Below, one piece after another: positions 1-4,230 of a stretch of 6,931 nt of DNA. The stretch comes from Fibrobacterota bacterium. Its GTDB lineage: Bacteria; Fibrobacterota; Chitinivibrionia; Chitinivibrionales; JANQEN01. The stretch lies in NCBI GenBank assembly GCA_030619215.1, contig JAUXBV010000182.1, forward strand, positions 1-6,931, written 5' to 3'. The notes beneath the pieces are model-generated. The model saw only the letters and a list, made by a program, of their open reading frames with translations. It was not told the origin of the DNA and made no database searches. The position numbers and the translations under genes are program-made. Each line of letters begins with the position of its first letter. Positions within the stretch are counted from its first letter, which is position 1.

Positions 1-83
1 TATACTTATATAGTTAATAAAGTTTATATATTTTATTGTCAATTTTATAAAAAAGCGAGCATATTTTATTTACCATAATGATT

Positions 84-91
84 AAAGGAGG
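84..91 (+). promoter_or_regulatory. Ribosome binding site that fixes the methyltransferase start
   Basis: AAAGGAGG lies 7 bases before the ATG at 99. The alternative in-frame ATG at 78 sits upstream of this site and has no Shine-Dalgarno sequence of its own. The start at 99 is therefore preferred over the longer reading. Confidence 0.85.
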
Positions 92-98
92 TAATCCG

Positions 99-908
99 AT
101 GAAAAAATTAGACATTGGCCTTTCTGATGTACAAAATGTTTATTCCGGACCTGAAGCTAATTTATGGAAGCTTGTTATGGGAGAGCAGATACATGTGGGT
201 GGTTTTGCTGAATCAAAGGCAATGGCTGATAAAGCAGGAATAAAAGAGGGAGATAAGGTTCTTGATTTATGTAGTTGCCTTGGTGCAGGGCTTCGATTCC
301 TTGTGAAAAATTATAAAGTCCGGGGATTTGGACTGGACGGCACACAGGCTATGGTTGATCAAGCAATTAAACTTGATGAGGGAGAAGGTTTGTCCGATAA
401 AATCGAATATAAACTCGGTGACGTAAAAGAGATTCCATGGGAAGATAACACCTTTGATGTTGTCTGGGGTGAGGATGCCTGGTGCTATGTCGATTGTAAA
501 GAGTCTATTATCAAAGAAGCTGCACGTGTTCTTAAACCCGGCGGAACACTGGCTTTTTCCGACTGGATTGAAGGTTCAGTACCTCTTTCGGACGAGGAAG
601 CTAATCGTATATGTAATCCTGAAAATCTGGGAATGACATTTCCTTATTTGGAATCAGTGAAAGGTTATGAGGAACTTATTGCAAAGCATGGTTTAAGACT
701 CATCTCATCCGAGGATTTGAATGATCATTTTGCTGAAATGATTGACTTGTATATTGCAGTTCTTACAAAACAGCTTCTGTATGACGCGTTGAAAATCGTT
801 GGCGATAATATGGAATTCTTCCAGAAAAAAGGCGGGGAGATGCAGTTCTGGTCGGAAATGGCGCATGCGAAGAAATTCAGTCGTGGAAGATGGGTAGCAA
901 AGAAATAG
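99..908 (+). CDS. Class I SAM-dependent methyltransferase
   Basis: A 269-residue soluble protein predicted to transfer a methyl group from S-adenosylmethionine to a small molecule. The Rossmann-type SAM site is visible: motif I VLDLCSCLGAG (about residues 54-64), the acidic residue after strand 2 in GFGLD (D80), GDV (107-109), FDVVWGEDAWCYV (119-131) and the post-motif RVLKPGGTLAFSDW (143-156). Motif I carries Cys58 and Cys60, where Gly is usual. The N-terminal MGEQIHVGG (28-35) resembles the GEDIHIG-type segment of glycine/sarcosine/dimethylglycine and phosphoethanolamine N-methyltransferases, so an amine substrate is possible but unproven. The start at 99 is set by the ribosome binding site. 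No signal peptide or membrane segment is seen. The gene stands alone, with about 640 bases before the next intact gene. The upstream 98 bases are very A/T-rich and presumably hold the promoter, but no clear -35/-10 pair stands out. Confidence 0.9.
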   Translation: MKKLDIGLSDVQNVYSGPEANLWKLVMGEQIHVGGFAESKAMADKAGIKEGDKVLDLCSCLGAGLRFLVKNYKVRGFGLDGTQAMVDQAIKLDEGEGLSDKIEYKLGDVKEIPWEDNTFDVVWGEDAWCYVDCKESIIKEAARVLKPGGTLAFSDWIEGSVPLSDEEANRICNPENLGMTFPYLESVKGYEELIAKHGLRLISSEDLNDHFAEMIDLYIAVLTKQLLYDALKIVGDNMEFFQKKGGEMQFWSEMAHAKKFSRGRWVAKK

Positions 909-948
909 TTAATCAGGCTATTTATACATAATCCAGACAAGCTGGATA

Positions 949-1007
949 AGAACCTTCACGAAATCATTTTCTGCTTAAAAATGCCAGAAAATGATTTCTA
1001 AGGTTCT
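949..1007. repeat. Long imperfect inverted repeat (hairpin)
   Basis: The central arms GAAATCATTTTCTG (960-973) and CAGAAAATGATTTC (985-998) are exact 14-base complements around an 11-base loop. After a small internal loop, the outer arms AGAACCTT (949-956) and AAGGTTCT (1000-1007) pair over 8 more bases. The structure would fold on either strand. No T-run follows, so it is not a canonical intrinsic terminator. It lies 41 bases after the methyltransferase stop and could stabilise the 3' end of that transcript, or be a small dispersed repeat of the REP/MITE kind. Confidence 0.85.
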
Positions 1008-1038
1008 AAGAGCAGGAAGCTTCTTTGAGGCTTCTCAG

Positions 1039-1072
1039 GAGTTTCCCCTTTGAGAGATCAAAGAGGAGACTC
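1039..1072. repeat. Second intergenic hairpin with GAGA loop
   Basis: GAGTTTCCCCTTTGA (1039-1053) pairs with TCAAAGAGGAGACTC (1058-1072), with one C-A mismatch and one G-U pair, around a GAGA tetraloop. It is followed by TTAATAATACTTTATA rather than a clean T-run, so a terminator role is only possible. It lies 31 bases after the larger inverted repeat and may belong to the same structured element. Confidence 0.65.
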
Positions 1073-1156
1073 TTAATAATACTTTATAAAGAGGAAATAT
1101 TAAATAGTAGTATCATTGCTACATAATTGAGTATCAAGAGGGGCTATACATTTATT

Positions 1157-1387
1157 ATGAAAAATTTCGAACGGTTGAATTGAGGACAGGATTTCCCGGA
1201 GGCTGGTAGCCTTAACAAATTAACTGGTAAGCCAAAGCACCAAAACCTGGTTGTTTTGGCAGTAGTTAATTATAGCTTGGATAAATGGGATAGATATGAA
1301 TCAAGACAATATACATCCGCTGGATTGCATTTCATCTATATGCACTTTACTACTCAGAAAAAGGGTAAAAAGATCATGTTGTTGTGA
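1157..1387 (+). pseudogene. Probable remnant of a TlpA-like thioredoxin selenoprotein
   Basis: Read from ATG 1157, with the in-frame TGA at 1181-1183 taken as selenocysteine, the frame stays open for 76 residues until TGA at 1385. The segment NFERLN-U-GQDFPEAGSLNKL lines up without gaps on the thioredoxin pattern NFWATW-C-GPCRxExPxLNKL. It is followed by KHQNLVVLAV where TlpA/ResA-type proteins have their next beta strand, and by SLDKW and AGLHF, which resemble Bacteroidota TlpA sequences. The alignment is from memory of the family. Signs of decay: the second CxxC cysteine is Asp, the N-terminal strand and signal peptide are missing, all upstream frames are broken, and the C-terminal half is short. 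In support, a SECIS-like hairpin follows the UGA and a terminator follows the stop by 28 bases. GAGGGG at 1138-1143 is a weak, distant ribosome binding site. It could instead be a non-coding RNA leader that is open by chance. Confidence 0.42.
1199..1213 (+). promoter_or_regulatory. SECIS-like hairpin after the UGA at 1181
   Basis: GAGGC (1199-1203) pairs with GCCTT (1209-1213) around a five-base loop TGGTA, the outermost pair being G-U. The loop GG begins 21 bases after the UGA. This is exactly the spacing of the GGTC in the SECIS-like hairpin of the gene at 1552. A GGU apical loop is typical of bacterial SECIS elements bound by SelB. The stem is short, so the call depends on the coding interpretation. 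Confidence 0.4.
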
Positions 1388-1415
1388 CAATAATAATAAG
1401 TTTTATTTGATATAT

Positions 1416-1450
1416 AAAGCCACCTTTTGTATGAAAGGTGGCTTTTTTTA
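1416..1450 (+). terminator. Strong intrinsic (Rho-independent) terminator
   Basis: AAAGCCACCTTT (1416-1427) and AAAGGTGGCTTT (1434-1445) form a perfect 12-base-pair stem with a six-base loop. A run of seven T (1443-1449) overlaps and follows the stem. It lies 28 bases after the stop of the thioredoxin-like remnant and 102 bases before the ATG at 1552. It probably ends transcription from upstream and isolates the selenoprotein genes. Attenuation of the downstream gene is an alternative. Confidence 0.92.
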
Positions 1451-1513
1451 TTGTGAAAAACAAGAAGTCAATAAATTGTAAATAGTAATGAGAGGGGTGC
1501 AATTAATAAATTT

Positions 1514-1519
1514 TATACT
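1514..1519 (+). promoter_or_regulatory. Candidate -10 box for the selenoprotein gene
   Basis: TATACT is one base from the standard sigma-70 -10 consensus and lies 32 bases before the ATG at 1552, downstream of the terminator at 1416-1450. No good -35 match is seen 17 bases upstream. Assignment rests on position and the -10 match only. Confidence 0.35.
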
Positions 1520-1551
1520 TCAAATTAACCTTTAACAAAAAGGGGGTTTTT

Positions 1552-2622
1552 ATGAAACGTTTTTTCACCTGTCTAATCAGTCTCATTTTATTAATGGGGC
1601 ATCTTAACGCTCAAAATCTCGATGTTCCAGAAAGGGTAAAAGGTTTATTACTTAAAACAGGGGCTTCCTGGTGAGCACCCTGTGCGTCGTACATCGGTCC
1701 GATGGACGCGGTAGCTCAACAAGTCGGTGACAAAGTCGTTTTTGTTGATGTGCAGCTCGTTTCAAGTGATTACGGCTCGGAGTCAGGTGATGTGGTAAGC
1801 GATGAGATCGTAAAACAGAGCTATGTGCCTGCCTTCTGGATGATTGACAAAGTAGTTGATAACGGTGATGTGGGCTCTGACAGTAAAGCAGTATCGTATG
1901 CTACCAATGCCTATAACACCCTGGCCGGGGAGGGAGTAACTGCAAATATTGCTTTTGAATATGAAATAACCGGGGACAATCTTACGGTAAATACCCTGAC
2001 AAAATATTTTAAACAAACTTCAGGTGATTACTATGTAAATATCATGTTGCTGGAGAGTGATTTTCAAGTGAATCAGAGCGGCGCCGGTTTAATTGATGCG
2101 CAGAGAGTTTTGCGTGTGCTTTTTTCAGGAGAAGACAGCGCCGGTGACGAGGAATTCTGGGGCACTCAGGTTGGAAGCAGCGATATAGCTGCTGGAACCG
2201 AAGTGGCAAAAACATTTTCCACAACGCTCAACTCAAGCTGGGTAAAGGATAACTTCACTGTTGTAGCGACGATCTGGTACAGGTCAGGAAGTACAAGGAA
2301 AGCAATCGGCGCAGAGGATATCCCCGGTGATGTTACTCCCGCTATTAATGACCCTGTACAGTTATCAGAGCAAAGCAGGTTTATCCTGAATAGTAATGGC
2401 AAAGCAGGCGTAACATTTTTTAACCTGAAAGAAGGTAATGTACGGCTGTGCATTTATGATATGGCCGGAAGAGTAATTGCCAGGCCTTTGGATGCATGGT
2501 TTAAATCAGGGAATCATACTGTTATCATTAAAACTCCTGACCTGGCCGCAGGGGTTTATAACTACAGGTTAGTGACGCCTGATAAGGTTATAGCGGATAA
2601 GCTAATAGTCAGTCATAAATAG
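1552..2622 (+). CDS. Exported Omp28-like selenoprotein with T9SS sorting domain
   Basis: Read from ATG 1552 through the in-frame TGA at 1672-1674 as selenocysteine, this is a 356-residue protein. AGGGGG at 1541-1546 gives a well-spaced ribosome binding site. Residues 1-20 form a signal peptide (KRFF, hydrophobic core, cut after LNA before Gln21). A thioredoxin-like segment follows, with GASW-U41-A-P-C44 in place of CxxC, a VVFVDVQLV strand (62-70) and YVPAFWMID (91-99), whose Pro93 fits the thioredoxin cis-proline. Residues about 125-255 (EYEITGDNLTV, QRVLRVLFSGE, VVATIWY) resemble the beta region of Omp28-related outer membrane proteins. Residues about 285-356 match a T9SS type A sorting domain (IYDMAGRVIA, DLAAGVYNYRLV, KLIV). 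It is expected to cross the inner membrane and be secreted or surface-attached by T9SS, acting as a thiol oxidoreductase. The later ATG at 1702 is not the start: it has no ribosome binding site and lies inside the SECIS-like hairpin. Confidence 0.85.
1672..1712 (+). promoter_or_regulatory. Bacterial SECIS element with its UGA codon
   Basis: The UGA at 1672-1674 is followed by a two-part hairpin. GCGTC (1684-1688) pairs with GACGC (1705-1709). A three-base GTA bulge lies on the 5' side. CATCG (1692-1696) pairs with CGATG (1700-1704) around a GTC loop; with the top pair open, the loop reads GGTCC. ACC (1677-1679) can also pair with GGT (1710-1712) at the base. A bulged stem with a GGUC apex about 20 bases after the UGA is the arrangement of the E. 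coli fdhF SECIS recognised by SelB. It is expected to direct Sec-tRNA insertion at codon 41. Confidence 0.8.
2416..2432 (+). repeat. Copy 1 of a 17-base sorting-domain repeat
   Basis: TTTTTTAACCTGAAAGA encodes FFNLKE (first residue boundary approximate) at the start of the T9SS sorting domain of the 1552 selenoprotein. It matches 2937-2953 at 16 of 17 bases. It is normal coding sequence here, and matters because the other copy looks like a scar in the truncated gene at 2716. Confidence 0.6.
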
Positions 2623-2905
2623 CCATAACATTTGGATGATATCCCATCATCTGTACACACATAACGTATATGAAAAATTTTAAAACATTGCAAGTATAGG
2701 GAAAGAAGAGGTTTTATGAAAAAATTACTTTTAATGCTTTTTCTTAGCTGCTTTACTTCTACAATGTTATTTGCCCAGATAACATTAGATGAAGCGGTTG
2801 ACTTTACTGTGAAGGATATTGACGGTAACAGCCATCATCTTTTTGAGTATTTGGACGCAGGGAATTATGTCCTGATAGATTTCTGGGCGACCTGGTGAGG
2901 CCCTT

Positions 2906-2936
2906 GCAAGACGGCGGTCAGCATTCTATTGTCTGC
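2906..2936 (+). promoter_or_regulatory. SECIS-like hairpin after the UGA at 2896
   Basis: GCA-GAC (2906-2908 and 2910-2912, A2909 bulged) pairs with GTCTGC (2931-2936). Inside, GC (2914-2915) can pair with GC (2921-2922), presenting GGTCA. The GGTC starts 17 bases after the UGA, close to the E. coli fdhF spacing. The structure is weaker than that of the upstream gene, and the putative deletion may have altered its 3' arm. Confidence 0.45.
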
Positions 2937-2953
2937 TTTTTTAACCTCAAAGA
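2937..2953 (+). repeat. Copy 2 of the 17-base repeat: likely deletion scar
   Basis: TTTTTTAACCTCAAAGA differs from 2416-2432 at one base. In the frame that matches the sorting domain it reads CFFNLKDTSD and then TAG at 2964-2966. This frame is shifted relative to the thioredoxin-like start at 2716. It looks like the beginning of a T9SS C-terminal domain joined directly to the thioredoxin start after loss of the middle. Confidence 0.5.
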
Positions 2954-3132
2954 TACATCTGATTAGAATCTAAGCTATATTTAATATATAAATACAGAGC
3001 ATATTTATAAATTTAGTTATGATTAATCGGCATAAACAATTATGTCTTGTAGTGGTTTAATAAAAGCGCTCTGCCGTTTAAGCAATTGTTTTACTTTAAA
3101 ATTACCGTTTAACGTAACCATATATAAATGTT

Positions 3133-4230
3133 ATGGATATTCTTAAAGAGATTGAAAGCTTTTCCTGCGAGGAATTCAAGGCCCTTGACGGATTTAAATC
3201 ACAGGGCGGAAAAGTAGCTGCCGTATTTTGCCGAAAGTTTCCTGCTTCTTTGCTTTCAGGGCTGGGACTATGGCCACTAAGAGTACTATCAGGAGCTACG
3301 GGACATGCTGAGAGTGTGGGTGAGAGAATTGTAAGACCGGATGTTTGTCCATACTGCAAAAGCATAATCGGAAATTTCCTTGAGAAAAGCTCAATACATA
3401 AGCATGTTGACATAATAGTAGGGCTTATCACTTGCGATCAGATGAGAAGAACTCTTGAACGCCTTTCTGTAGACTTGAACCTTCCTGTATTCCCGGTTCA
3501 GCTTCCAGCAACAGATTCCAAAGAATCGGAAGAATATTTCATCCAGGGTGTCGGAAGTGCTGTAGGGAATATTTCAACATATTTGGGTAAGGAAATTGAT
3601 TTTAGTGCTGTTCGTAAAGATTGGGAAACCAGGATTGAAATAGCTGGAATTTTAGCTGACTTGATGTGGAAATGTGGTGCTTTACCTTTGATAACACATC
3701 GCCTTGCCCAACTGTATGCATGGGCCAGATCTGCCGAATTTCTTAAGTTTGTCAAGGAGCTTGTTCCCAAACTCCCCGAATTTACGCCTGATTTCTCTGT
3801 TATTACAACGGGCAGTGTATTGTGTAATGAAGACGATACGCTGATCAAAATATTATCAGAGAGAAATGTATGTTCAATACCTCTTAATTGCACCGGACTT
3901 AACATGGTTGAAGGGTTGGAAAGCGTTGAGGATATTTCAGACGAAGAACTAATGCCTGCACTTTCCCGAATTATTTATAGAATGCCCTCATGTATCAGGG
4001 TGCGGCCGAATAAAAAGGTATATGACAGAATAGGGGAGGCATTAGAAAAGACTAAAGCAAAAGGTATTATCCTGAAAACGCTCTCTTTCTGCGATTTGTG
4101 GTACACTGAAAAGGAGAGGATGAAAAGATCTTTCGATGTTCCGGTACTTGTTTATGATTCAACCTATGGAGAGGGAGAAATCGGACGAGCCTCAACAAGG
4201 ATAGAGACTTTTCTGGAAGCATTAGCATGA
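3133..4230 (+). CDS. 2-hydroxyacyl-CoA dehydratase/benzoyl-CoA reductase-type subunit (HgdB-like)
   Basis: A 365-residue cytoplasmic protein, about the length of one HgdB/BcrB-type subunit. Conserved cysteine sites are in the expected order: VCPYCKSIIG (Cys72, Cys75), ITCDQMRR (Cys101) and LSFCDLWY (Cys320), followed by the family ending PVLVYDSTYGEGEIGRASTRIETFLEAL. These cysteines normally bind an iron-sulfur cluster used for low-potential electron transfer to a CoA thioester or other hard-to-reduce substrate, with electrons from an ATP-dependent activator. The N-terminus is shorter than in some members. An in-frame TAA at 3115 leaves ATG 3133 as the natural start, although no good Shine-Dalgarno sequence precedes it. 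The stop overlaps the next gene by four bases (ATGA), so the two are translationally coupled and probably partners. The substrate cannot be read from the sequence, and a double-cubane reductase-type role is possible. Confidence 0.88.
   Translation: MDILKEIESFSCEEFKALDGFKSQGGKVAAVFCRKFPASLLSGLGLWPLRVLSGATGHAESVGERIVRPDVCPYCKSIIGNFLEKSSIHKHVDIIVGLITCDQMRRTLERLSVDLNLPVFPVQLPATDSKESEEYFIQGVGSAVGNISTYLGKEIDFSAVRKDWETRIEIAGILADLMWKCGALPLITHRLAQLYAWARSAEFLKFVKELVPKLPEFTPDFSVITTGSVLCNEDDTLIKILSERNVCSIPLNCTGLNMVEGLESVEDISDEELMPALSRIIYRMPSCIRVRPNKKVYDRIGEALEKTKAKGIILKTLSFCDLWYTEKERMKRSFDVPVLVYDSTYGEGEIGRASTRIETFLEALA

Larger units (their letters stand above)
909..1551. other. Structured spacer with a degraded gene
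   Basis: There is no intact gene in these roughly 640 bases. From 909 to 1156 all frames are stop-rich and the sequence is dominated by two strong hairpins (949-1007 and 1039-1072), with a small one (GAAGC/GCTTC, 1016-1034) between them. From 1157 to 1387 lies a probable thioredoxin-like remnant. An intrinsic terminator follows at 1416-1450. The last 100 bases form the A/T-rich promoter and leader of the selenoprotein gene at 1552. A 61-codon frame at 1296-1481 runs through the terminator, has no ribosome binding site, and is not accepted as a gene. Confidence 0.7.
2716..2973 (+). pseudogene. Truncated exported thioredoxin-like selenoprotein
   Basis: AAGAGG (2706-2711) precedes ATG 2716. The first 20 residues form a clear signal peptide (KKLLLMLFL core, cut before Gln21). 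Next come ITLDEAVDFTVKDIDGNSHHLFEYLDAG and YVLIDFWATW, a textbook TlpA/thioredoxin start. Codon 61 is TGA (2896-2898), giving FWATW-U61-G-P-C64-K, so the UGA replaces the first CxxC cysteine. Reading continues only to TAA at 2971: 85 residues with no cis-proline or later thioredoxin strands, against roughly 140-200 for the family. A 17-base match to sorting-domain DNA lies out of frame at 2937-2953, which suggests an internal deletion that removed the rest of the domain. The gene follows the selenoprotein at 1552-2622 by 93 bases and may share its transcript. It could still make a short redox peptide, but a decayed paralogue of the upstream type is more likely. Confidence 0.75.

Noticed and set aside
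1132..1260. SAM-I or other known riboswitch (TATCAAGAG at 1132-1140 and several small stems)
   Set aside because: Only the short opening string resembles SAM-I; the conserved core that should follow is absent. No other riboswitch class I know fits. The hairpin at 1240-1259 (CCAAAAC/GTTTTGG) is noted but unexplained.
1296..1481. 61-codon open frame
   Set aside because: It has no ribosome binding site, runs straight through the strong terminator at 1416-1450, and shows no recognisable protein pattern.
1702..2622. Separate 306-residue gene starting at ATG 1702
   Set aside because: It has no ribosome binding site and no signal peptide, though it carries a T9SS domain that requires export. The ATG lies within the SECIS-like hairpin, and the frame continues in phase from 1552 across the UGA.
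2635..2651. GATGAT/ATCATC hairpin after the selenoprotein gene
   Set aside because: Only six A/T-rich pairs and no T-run; too weak to call a terminator.
1672..2898. UGA reassigned to Trp or Gly, or simple sequencing errors
   Set aside because: TGA ends the gene at 4228-4230, and Trp is encoded by TGG right beside the UGAs. In-frame TGAs occur only at CxxC positions, with hairpins downstream, which fits selenocysteine better.
3034..3091. Separated inverted repeat AAACAATT (3034-3041) and AATTGTTT (3084-3091)
   Set aside because: Eight A/T-rich bases with a 42-base spacer in an A/T-rich spacer are expected by chance; no operator can be supported.
3498..3905. Minus-strand open frames opposite the dehydratase-like genes
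   Set aside because: They are shadows of conserved + strand genes, with no family pattern or start signals.
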